Shown piece by piece: positions 1 to 5,460 of a DNA stretch of 5,460 nt. The DNA lies in assembly GCA_013821585.1 (NCBI GenBank), contig JACDGO010000167.1, positions 1 through 5,460 on the forward strand, written 5' to 3'. Position 1 is the stretch's first letter, and each line of letters begins with the position of its first letter. This DNA comes from Sphingomonadaceae bacterium. Its GTDB lineage: Bacteria; Pseudomonadota; Alphaproteobacteria; Sphingomonadales; Sphingomonadaceae. The position numbers were made by a program, and so were the translations under genes. The notes below the pieces were generated by a model that saw only the letters and a list, made by a program, of their open reading frames with translations, had not been told where the DNA came from and did no database searches.

Positions 1-1525
1 GGCCAAGCTCACTGACGCGATGGACCCATGCCTTGCCATGGGCGGCCAGGTCGGATCGCAGATCAAGGTCAAGGTCGGCTCGACCTGGCTGATGGCGAAC
101 ATCCGCACGCTGACCGCCGACGAGCGCCGCGAAGGCTCGGCGATCGGCGCCGTCGACTTCCTCGGCGAAGGCGACGAGGAACGGCTGACCGGCAAGGTCT
201 ACAATTTCCGCCGCGGCGTCACGCGCTATCCAGCGCCGGGCGCCGAGGCGTTTCCGGTCACGTCCGAGGACATGAAGCAGATGTACGCGGCGGACGACCG
301 CGCGCACATCGAGGTCGGCACCGTATATCCGACGCGCGATATTCGTGGCGCTCTCTACGTCGACGCGCTGCTCGGGAAGCATTTCGCGCTTCTGGGATCG
401 ACCGGCACCGGCAAGTCGACGTCGGCCGCACTGCTCCTTCACCGCATCTGCGAGCTCGCGCCGCAGGGCCATATCGTCATGATCGACCCGCATGGCGAAT
501 ATTCGGCGGCGTTCAAAAACAACGGCGCGCTGTTCGACGTATCAAACCTCGCCATGCCCTATTGGCTGATGAACTTCGAGGAGCATTGCGAGGTTTTCGT
601 CACCTCGATGGGCAACGACCGCCAGATGGACGCCGACGTCCTCGCCAAATGCCTGCTCGCCGCCAAGGCCAAGAGCCGCGTCGCCGAGGGGATTTCCAAG
701 CTCACGGTCGATTCGCCGATCCCCTATCTGTTGAGCGACCTCACCGCGAACATCACGCAGGAAATGGGCAAGCTCGACAAGGCCGGTGACAACGCGCCCT
801 ATATGCGGCTGAAGACGAAGATCGACGAGATCAAGTCGGACCCGCGCTACAGCTTCATGTTTTCCGGCATGCTCGTCGCGGACACGATGGCGAACTTCCT
901 CGGCCGTATCTTCCGCCTGCCCGGCGACGGCAAACCGATCTCGATCATCGACGTCTCGGGCGTTCCGTCGGACATCACATCAGTCGTCGTCGCGGTGCTG
1001 AGCCGCATGGTGTTTGACTATGCGATCTGGTCGAGGAACGAGCCGCAGCGCCCGATCCTGCTCGTCTGCGAGGAGGCGCACCGATACGTGCCGAGCGAGC
1101 GCATGGCGCACGCGAGCGCAGTCGGCAAGATCCTCGGCCGCATCGCCAAGGAAGGCCGCAAATACGGCGTTTCGCTTGGCCTCATAACGCAGCGTCCGTC
1201 CGACCTCGCCGAGGGCGTGCTGTCGCAGTGCGGAACGATCATCGCGATGCGCCTCAACAACGAGCGCGACCAGGCGTTCGTCCGCGCGGCGATGCCCGAG
1301 GGCGCGCGCGGTTTCCTCGACACCATCCCGGCGCTCCGCAACCGCGAAGCGATCGTGTGCGGCGAAGGCGTCGCCATCCCGATCCGTGTCGCCTTCGACA
1401 ATCTCGAGGAGAACCGGCGGCCGGCGTCGAGCGATCCGCTGTTCTCGCAGCTCTGGAAGGAATCGGGCGGCGAGGAAGAGATCGTCGGCCGCGTCATCAA
1501 GCGCTGGCGTAGCCAGGGGCGCTAG
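1..1525 (+). CDS. HerA/FtsK-superfamily ATPase (DUF87), 5' end outside window
   Basis: This is a hexameric-ring, HerA-type P-loop ATPase, expected to be a cytoplasmic DNA-translocating motor. Counting from the ATG at 20, the Walker A motif GSTGTGKST is at residues 126-134, followed by the HerA-like MIDPHGEY at 154-161. Walker B with catalytic acidic residues, ILLVCEEAHRYVP, is at 346-358, and the EGRKYG...LITQRPSDL block (Arg and sensor Gln) is at 378-396. The first ~100 residues look like the end of the HAS-barrel domain that precedes the ATPase core. The reading frame stays open from ATG 20 to the left edge (AKLTDA precedes the Met), there is no Shine-Dalgarno before that ATG, and the HAS-barrel would be incomplete. 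The true start is therefore probably upstream and the gene is 5'-partial here. It ends with TAG, 20 bases before the membrane methyltransferase-like gene, so co-transcription is likely. Archaeal HerA works with the nuclease NurA, and some bacterial HerA proteins belong to defence systems. No partner nuclease is visible here, so the role is open. The family call is firm. Confidence 0.9.
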   Translation, partial: AKLTDAMDPCLAMGGQVGSQIKVKVGSTWLMANIRTLTADERREGSAIGAVDFLGEGDEERLTGKVYNFRRGVTRYPAPGAEAFPVTSEDMKQMYAADDRAHIEVGTVYPTRDIRGALYVDALLGKHFALLGSTGTGKSTSAALLLHRICELAPQGHIVMIDPHGEYSAAFKNNGALFDVSNLAMPYWLMNFEEHCEVFVTSMGNDRQMDADVLAKCLLAAKAKSRVAEGISKLTVDSPIPYLLSDLTANITQEMGKLDKAGDNAPYMRLKTKIDEIKSDPRYSFMFSGMLVADTMANFLGRIFRLPGDGKPISIIDVSGVPSDITSVVVAVLSRMVFDYAIWSRNEPQRPILLVCEEAHRYVPSERMAHASAVGKILGRIAKEGRKYGVSLGLITQRPSDLAEGVLSQCGTIIAMRLNNERDQAFVRAAMPEGARGFLDTIPALRNREAIVCGEGVAIPIRVAFDNLEENRRPASSDPLFSQLWKESGGEEEIVGRVIKRWRSQGR

Positions 1526-1534
1526 GCTCCGGCT

Positions 1535-1540
1535 AGGAAG
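1535..1540 (+). promoter_or_regulatory. Ribosome binding site of the ICMT-like gene
   Basis: AGGAAG lies 5 bases before the ATG at 1546, inside the 20-base gap after the ATPase stop codon. It supports that start. No promoter-like sequence fits in the gap, which favours co-transcription from the ATPase gene. Confidence 0.6.
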
Positions 1541-1545
1541 CGGCC

Positions 1546-2808
1546 ATGACCGCCGCTCGACCAAAATCCGCCGTTTCGACCGGCGTCGGCCTCGCCGGAC
1601 TCGCCGGTCTCTTCGCCTGGTTCACGATCGTGCGCTGGTTCGGGATGGCGGGGCCGCTTTCGGCGCTCGTCAATGTCGCCGCGTGCGGCGTGCCGATGGT
1701 CCTGTGGTCACTGCTGGTCGACAAGGTCCACCGTAATCCGTCGACCGGGATCGACTGGGACGCGCCGCCGCGTCCGCTGTCCGAAACGCTCGATACCAGC
1801 CTCGCCAAGCTCGCCGGTCTGTGGGCAACATGGGGGCTGATCGGCTGTCTCTACGCGCTCGGGCGCTTCTACTGGCAGGGAGCCTATGTATTCGCGATGC
1901 AGTGTTTCGCGGTCGCTGCAGCGCCGCTGTTCGTGTTGTCCGCGCCCTATGTCGTTTGGCTAGACCGCCGGCTGAAGCACCCGAGGGACGGCGCATGGGC
2001 GCTAGGAACCTGGTTGATCGGCAGCGGCCCCGCCGACCGCGCGGCGATCGCCGATCATTTCCGCAGCTGGGCGGTCAAGGGCTTCTTCCTCGCGTTTATG
2101 CTGTCGATCGTTCCGGGCGGTTTCCACGAGATCGTCGCCCGGCCTTGGGCCGAACTCGCCGCCTCGCCCGTCGCGCTCGCCAATTATCTGATCTCGTTCA
2201 TGTTCGTGATCGACGTCGGCATGGCGACGGTTGGCTATGTGCTGACGATGAAGCCGCTCGACGCGCACATCCGCTCGGCGACACCCTATGCCGAAGGGTG
2301 GGTAGCGGCGCTGATCTGCTATCCGCCGTTTATCCTGATGGGAAACGGCGGGCCGCTCGACTATCATCCGGGAACGGCGGAATGGAGCTGGTGGCTCGCC
2401 GGCCACCCGACGCTGATCGGGCTGTGGGGCGCGCTGCTCGTCGCGCTGACGGCGATCTACGCGTGGGCGACGGTCGCGTTCGGGCTGCGCTTTTCCAATC
2501 TCACGCACCGCGGCATCCTAACCCACGGCCCCTATGCGTGGGCCAAGCACCCCGCCTATCTGTCGAAGAACGCCTATTGGTGGCTGGCAACGCTACCGTT
2601 CCTCGTGACGACGGGGGGTCCGGTCGACGCCGCGCGCGACACCGCGATCCTGGCGATGGTCAGCGCCGTTTATTGGTGGCGCGCGAAGACCGAGGAAAAG
2701 CATCTCGGCAACGACCCCGACTATCGCGCCTATGCGGCGTGGATGAAGGGGCGTTGGCGGCAGACAATCCGGTTCGACAAAGGTCACGAAGGTCACGACA
2801 TTTCATAG
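1546..2808 (+). CDS. Polytopic membrane protein with ICMT/phospholipid methyltransferase-like C-terminal domain
   Basis: This is a 420-residue integral membrane protein. About ten hydrophobic stretches can be seen, roughly at residues 12-32, 36-58, 88-107, 112-138, 178-196, 208-235, 251-267, 287-314, 341-357 and 365-379. The C-terminal third carries the signature of the isoprenylcysteine carboxyl methyltransferase/PEMT fold. THGPYAWAKHPAYLSKN at 326-342 matches the SAM-binding GPY...(R/K)HPxY region, and KTEEKHLGNDPDYRAYAAWM at 381-400 matches the closing EE...Y..Y motif. Members of this fold methylate small or lipid-linked substrates from SAM at the membrane. Bacteria lack typical prenylated CAAX proteins, so the substrate here is unknown. 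The domain is preceded by ~315 residues of mostly membrane-spanning sequence, more than in minimal bacterial ICMT-like proteins (about 150-200 residues). The start is supported by AGGAAG at 1535-1540. The protein ends in GHEGHDIS, encoded by a 9-base tandem repeat. The fold assignment is good; the activity is inferred. Confidence 0.82.
   Translation: MTAARPKSAVSTGVGLAGLAGLFAWFTIVRWFGMAGPLSALVNVAACGVPMVLWSLLVDKVHRNPSTGIDWDAPPRPLSETLDTSLAKLAGLWATWGLIGCLYALGRFYWQGAYVFAMQCFAVAAAPLFVLSAPYVVWLDRRLKHPRDGAWALGTWLIGSGPADRAAIADHFRSWAVKGFFLAFMLSIVPGGFHEIVARPWAELAASPVALANYLISFMFVIDVGMATVGYVLTMKPLDAHIRSATPYAEGWVAALICYPPFILMGNGGPLDYHPGTAEWSWWLAGHPTLIGLWGALLVALTAIYAWATVAFGLRFSNLTHRGILTHGPYAWAKHPAYLSKNAYWWLATLPFLVTTGGPVDAARDTAILAMVSAVYWWRAKTEEKHLGNDPDYRAYAAWMKGRWRQTIRFDKGHEGHDIS
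2781..2798 (+). repeat. Perfect 9-base tandem duplication in a gene 3' end
   Basis: AGGTCACGA occurs twice back to back (2781-2789 and 2790-2798), adding a GHE/GHD dipeptide-like repeat to the C-terminal tail of the ICMT-like protein, ten bases before its stop codon. It is in frame and lies beyond the conserved domain, so it is probably a neutral slippage product. Confidence 0.6.
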
Positions 2809-2855
2809 TGGGAATGTGGCGAGCCGAAGGCGTCGCGTGCAGAAAAGACCATCAG

Positions 2856-2873
2856 GGCCGGTTTTGCCCGGCC
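2856..2873. terminator. GC-rich hairpin in the convergent intergenic gap, possible terminator
   Basis: GGCCGG (2856-2861) can pair with CCGGCC (2868-2873) around a 6-base loop TTTTGC. It sits between the stop codons of two converging genes, where a bidirectional terminator is expected. On the + strand no T-tract follows. On the - strand TCTTTTCT begins about 7 bases after the stem, which is further than in a canonical intrinsic terminator. The position is suggestive; the structure is weak. Confidence 0.35.
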
Positions 2874-2895
2874 GCGGAAGTCCGTGCGGCGCGTA

Positions 2896-4572
2896 TCAAG
2901 CCGTTGACGCCGAGTTTGCGCCCGCGACGTGCAGTTCGCCACGGCCGGCAAGAACCTTGATACGGTCGGCCGAGCGGCACGCTAGCGCCTGGATCGTCAG
3001 CGAAGGATTGACCCCGCCGACCGTCGGGAACACGGAACCGTCGCATATCCACAGGTTGGGAATGTCCCAGCTTCGGCAATCCGCATCGACAACGCTGCAG
3101 GCGGCATCTACCCCCATCCGCGCCGTGCCGTTCAGGTGACAGGTATCTTCGGTTTCGCGCCACCGATCGCTCACGCCGGTCGCGGCAAGGCTTTTGTCCA
3201 TGAAATCGAGCGCGTGGGCGATCATCGCGCGGTCGTTGTCGCTGTAAGAAAATGTGACGCGGGGGATGCGCAGGCCGAAGCGGTCGACTTCGTCGGCGAG
3301 CGTTACGCGGTTGCGCTCGTGCGGCATGATTTCGCCGACCATCTTCAGCCCGACACTGTGATTGTAGCGCGTCATTTCATTGACGAGGCACTCGCCCCAC
3401 ATCCCGCGCCCGAGCGCCAGCGACTTGGCCCAGGCGATCGGGAGCGGCCCCTGGCTCATGTAGCAATATCCGCCGAAGAAGTCCTTGTTGTCATCGTAGT
3501 TCCAGTGCTCGCTGATCGCGAGGCTCGGCGGGCCTTTGTACCACCGTATCTCCTCGCGAGCGGTTCCGAATATGGCCTGGTTCGACTGGACCATCAGGTT
3601 TTTGCCGACGAGTCCGGAGCTGTTCGCCAAGCCGTCGGGAAACATCGCGTTCGCTGAATTCAACAGCAGACGGGGCGTCTCGATCGCATAGCCCGCGACG
3701 ACGACGTTGCGCGCCTTCTGGAAGCGCCATCCGCCGTCGCGGTGATAGTGAACGCCGGTCGCCTTGCCGTGCGCGTCGGTGTCGATCCGTCCGACCATCG
3801 CAAGATCGCGGATTTCGGCCCCTGCCTTGAGCGCGCGCGGGAGCCAGGTGACGAGCACCGATTGTTTGGCGTTGGTCGCGCAGCCCGTGACGCAGAAGCC
3901 GCGATAGACGCACGGCGACGCCTTGCCGCGCGGCGCGGAGATCGTGGCGAGCGGCGTCTCGGTCCAGCCGATTCCCAACGCCTCGGCGCCGCGTGCGAGA
4001 TGTTCCGCCGCGGCGTTGAGCGGATGCGCGCGATAGGGGTAGCGCGGACGCTTCGGTCCCCAGGGATATGTTACCGGACCGGAGATTTTCAGCGCTTGCT
4101 CAACCTCGGCATAATATTTCCACATCTCGCGCCAGTCGATCGGCCAGTCCGCGCCATAGCCGAGCTTGGAGCGGGCCTTAAACCATTCGGGGCGAAAGCG
4201 CAGCGACGCCATCGCGAAATGGACGGTACTGCCGCCGACCGCGCGGCCCGAATTGTTGGCGCCGAGCGTCAGCGGATCCGTGCCGTCGACGATGCGCTCG
4301 TCGGTCCAGAACAGCTTGGACTGATGGCGCTCGTCCGACGCGAAATCCTCGAGCGGACGGTAGTAGGCGCCGGCATCGAACGCGACGACCGAGAATCCCG
4401 CCTCCGCCAGCCGGCACGCGAGCGTCCCTCCCCCTGCTCCCGTCCCGACGATCGCGAAATCGACTTCGTCGGCGTCGCGATGCTCGCGCATCGGCACCCA
4501 GCCGCCGGGGACAAACACGTCAGGGGCGCGGCCCATGGCGGCACGCGGGCGACCCTCGGGGTCAGGCGACAT
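2896..4572 (-). CDS. GMC-family FAD oxidoreductase with putative [3Fe-4S] cysteine motif (large, catalytic dehydrogenase subunit)
   Basis: This 558-residue flavoprotein dehydrogenase resembles the large subunits of gluconate 2-dehydrogenase and FAD-dependent glucose dehydrogenase. The dinucleotide-binding motif GTGAGGG is at residues 43-49, and the FAD-contacting GRAVGGSTVHF at 109-119. The catalytic His lies in CHLNGTARMG (H479) and the catalytic Asn in VNPSLTIQAL (N522), both standard for GMC enzymes. Cys221, Cys227 and Cys231 form C-X5-C-X3-C, the spacing that holds a [3Fe-4S] cluster in bacterial FAD-glucose dehydrogenase. This implies electron transfer to a partner rather than oxidase chemistry. 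There is no twin-arginine or Sec signal: ~38 polar residues precede the FAD motif. The gene overlaps the preceding subunit 3-like gene by 11 bases (start ATG at 4572), has no clear Shine-Dalgarno, and is probably translated by coupling. Met13 (4536) and Met28 are possible alternative starts. The oxidised substrate (sugar, aldonate or other alcohol) cannot be decided from sequence. Confidence 0.92.
   Translation of the reverse strand: MSPDPEGRPRAAMGRAPDVFVPGGWVPMREHRDADEVDFAIVGTGAGGGTLACRLAEAGFSVVAFDAGAYYRPLEDFASDERHQSKLFWTDERIVDGTDPLTLGANNSGRAVGGSTVHFAMASLRFRPEWFKARSKLGYGADWPIDWREMWKYYAEVEQALKISGPVTYPWGPKRPRYPYRAHPLNAAAEHLARGAEALGIGWTETPLATISAPRGKASPCVYRGFCVTGCATNAKQSVLVTWLPRALKAGAEIRDLAMVGRIDTDAHGKATGVHYHRDGGWRFQKARNVVVAGYAIETPRLLLNSANAMFPDGLANSSGLVGKNLMVQSNQAIFGTAREEIRWYKGPPSLAISEHWNYDDNKDFFGGYCYMSQGPLPIAWAKSLALGRGMWGECLVNEMTRYNHSVGLKMVGEIMPHERNRVTLADEVDRFGLRIPRVTFSYSDNDRAMIAHALDFMDKSLAATGVSDRWRETEDTCHLNGTARMGVDAACSVVDADCRSWDIPNLWICDGSVFPTVGGVNPSLTIQALACRSADRIKVLAGRGELHVAGANSASTA
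4562..4572 (-). other. 11-base overlap of the subunit 3 stop and the GMC start
   Basis: The small-subunit gene ends with TGA at 4564-4562, while the GMC gene begins with ATG at 4572-4570. The shared bases read ATGTCGCCTGA on the - strand. Such an overlap, with no evident separate ribosome binding site, indicates coupled translation and roughly matched subunit amounts. Confidence 0.8.
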
Positions 4573-5206
4573 GCCGGTTTTGCCTGATGGTCTTTGCCGG
4601 GTCGTCGTCAGGCTTCAGCTCTGCTGCCTCCCACCCATCGCGGCGATCGGCCTCCATCCGGACATAGCCGCGCGGGGCGGCGGGGCCGCCGAATCCGATC
4701 GCGCTCCATGCCGACGGGTGCGCGTAATAGGCGGCGACGATATCGGCGAGCACGCGGCTGGTGAAGAACAGCGCGCACGGCATGCCGAGCCAGGCGCCGC
4801 TCGCCAAAGCTCCCGCCTCCATGGCGCCGATCAAGGCGTCCTGCGCGCGCCCGTCGAGATCGGCGAAGGCCTTGCCGAGCGCGTCGTGCGCCTCAACGTC
4901 GAACGCATCGAGACCGCGTCGCCATGCTTCGGACGCGGGCGGCATCCGGGCGTCGCGGAACCCCTCCCCCTCGCCGTTCACCAGCGCGTCATCGATCAGC
5001 GCCGCCGCGTCGATCGGCGCACGCCCTTCCGGCTGCGGCACGATCCGTACCGCCAACGCGCGCAACGTCCGCAACTGGGCGTGCGTGAAGAAACGGGGCT
5101 CCCCGCCGATTGCCAGGCGGGCGGCGATCACGTCGCGCGACCGCGCGTTCCACGACTGGCCATCGCGCTTCGACAGCACGTCATAGCCCGGAAAGCGGTC
5201 AGGCAC
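4562..5206 (-). CDS. Gluconate 2-dehydrogenase subunit 3-like protein (small dehydrogenase subunit)
   Basis: This 214-residue protein matches the gluconate 2-dehydrogenase subunit 3 family, the small partner that stabilises and escorts a GMC-type catalytic subunit. Family-like features are the early FFTHAQLRTLRALAVRIVPQ stretch (39-58) and the ending AYYAHPSAWSAIGFGGPAAPRG (159-180), followed by YVRM. Classical small subunits of FAD-glucose and gluconate dehydrogenases start with a twin-arginine signal that carries the complex to the periplasm. This one starts MPDRFPGYDVLSKRDG with no RR pair and no hydrophobic core, so the complex is predicted to stay on the cytoplasmic side. The start codon is GTG at 5206. 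It is chosen because no ATG occurs in frame until residue 88 and the N-terminal YDVLSKRD stretch looks conserved-family in character. It overlaps the upstream membrane protein stop by 8 bases and the GMC gene by 11, in a three-gene operon. Confidence 0.88.
   Translation of the reverse strand: MPDRFPGYDVLSKRDGQSWNARSRDVIAARLAIGGEPRFFTHAQLRTLRALAVRIVPQPEGRAPIDAAALIDDALVNGEGEGFRDARMPPASEAWRRGLDAFDVEAHDALGKAFADLDGRAQDALIGAMEAGALASGAWLGMPCALFFTSRVLADIVAAYYAHPSAWSAIGFGGPAAPRGYVRMEADRRDGWEAAELKPDDDPAKTIRQNRHVA
5199..5206 (-). other. 8-base overlap of the membrane protein stop and the subunit 3 GTG start
   Basis: On the - strand GTGCCTGA contains both the GTG start of the small-subunit gene (5206-5204) and the TGA stop of the preceding gene (5201-5199). 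It indicates translational coupling and supports the GTG start choice. Confidence 0.7.
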
Positions 5207-5460
5207 GTCGCTTGTCCATCAGCACGAGCGCGCCGAGCGCGGCGATCGCGAGACCGGTGAAGGCGGGTGGCGCCGGAAGCGGCGGACCATCGAACACATT
5301 CTGCCGCCAGTTGCGCCAGCCGCCCATCGCACGCGACACGCCATAGGCGTGAAAGCCGACACCGGCGATGCCAAGCACGGCCGTGGCGACAAGCAGCCCC
5401 TTGGTGACCGGCGCCGCCTCGCCCCGCGCGGCGTCGCGCGCCAGCGCCAGCGCGGTGACC
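5199..5460 (-). CDS. Small membrane protein of unknown function, N-terminal part outside window
   Basis: Only the last 86 residues are in the window. The frame is open from the right edge (first complete codon at 5459) to TGA at 5201-5199. Two hydrophobic segments are visible, LLVATAVLGIAGVGFHAYGV and, near the end, FTGLAIAALGALVLM, followed by a short basic tail DKRRA. Between them is a distinctive polar stretch with SRAMGGWRNWRQNVFDGPPLPAPP, rich in Trp, Arg and Pro, that looks conserved rather than random. I do not recognise a named family. The sequence has a normal codon pattern with no stop over its full length, and its stop overlaps the start of the dehydrogenase small subunit by 8 bases, which argues for a real gene. 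By position it could anchor the dehydrogenase to the membrane or pass electrons to the quinone pool. No haem-binding CXXCH is present in the visible part. Function is inferred only from context. Confidence 0.75.
   Translation of the reverse strand, partial: VTALALARDAARGEAAPVTKGLLVATAVLGIAGVGFHAYGVSRAMGGWRNWRQNVFDGPPLPAPPAFTGLAIAALGALVLMDKRRA

Noticed and set aside
980..1564. - strand open frame (194 codons) inside the ATPase gene
   Set aside because: It is an antisense shadow of the conserved Walker B region, with low-complexity Arg/Ala/Asp composition.
2809..2895. Small gene or regulatory RNA in the convergent gap
   Set aside because: Only 87 bases lie between two stop codons. Apart from the short hairpin there is no promoter, start with ribosome binding site, or conserved structure that I can support.
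1821..2960. Long + strand open frame (379 codons) overlapping the ICMT-like gene
   Set aside because: It is a frame-shifted shadow with an Arg-rich composition. The overlapping frame has membrane segments and conserved methyltransferase motifs.
3742..4587. Long + strand open frame (281 codons) opposite the GMC oxidoreductase gene
   Set aside because: It is antisense to a gene with complete GMC motifs. Its protein is Arg/Ala-rich with no recognisable domain, as is usual for antisense frames of GC-rich genes.
5170..5206. Twin-arginine signal at the start of the subunit 3-like protein
   Set aside because: The N-terminus has no RR pair and no hydrophobic core. The visible KRD and ARSR residues do not fit the motif.
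4535..5260. + strand open frame (241 codons) opposite the small-subunit gene
   Set aside because: It is antisense to a gene with clear family motifs, Arg-rich, and without a ribosome binding site or domain.

Overview
The window is a GC-rich, densely coding piece of a bacterial chromosome. Base composition, codon use (TAT for Tyr beside GCC/CCC codons, many CG-ending codons) and the gene families suggest an alphaproteobacterium, probably a sphingomonad. This placement is inference from style and family resemblance; there is no rRNA or other marker gene here. No tRNA, rRNA, CRISPR array, insertion sequence or integration site is visible.

Layout: two gene groups face each other. On the + strand, a HerA/FtsK-type (DUF87) ATPase that is cut by the left edge of the window is followed after 20 bases by a polytopic membrane protein with an isoprenylcysteine carboxyl methyltransferase (ICMT)-like C-terminal domain. 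On the - strand, read from the right edge leftwards, are the end of a small membrane protein of unknown function, a gluconate 2-dehydrogenase subunit 3-like protein, and a GMC-family FAD oxidoreductase. These three genes overlap by 8 and 11 bases, so they are almost certainly one translationally coupled operon. The groups converge on an 87-base intergenic gap (2809-2895) that holds a short GC-rich hairpin. All other sequence is coding.

How the genes work together: the - strand operon looks like a membrane-linked sugar, sugar-acid or alcohol dehydrogenase. The GMC subunit has the FAD Rossmann motif, the catalytic His/Asn pair and a Cys-X5-Cys-X3-Cys motif. That motif matches the spacing that binds a [3Fe-4S] cluster in FAD-dependent glucose dehydrogenase and related enzymes. 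The subunit 3-like protein is the expected small partner. Two things differ from the classical three-subunit enzymes: neither soluble subunit has a twin-arginine signal at its start, and no multihaem cytochrome c gene lies in the window. The adjacent gene is a small membrane protein instead. This makes the operon the most interesting part of the window. The substrate cannot be read from the sequence. The + strand ATPase and methyltransferase-like protein may be co-transcribed, but no functional link between them is evident.
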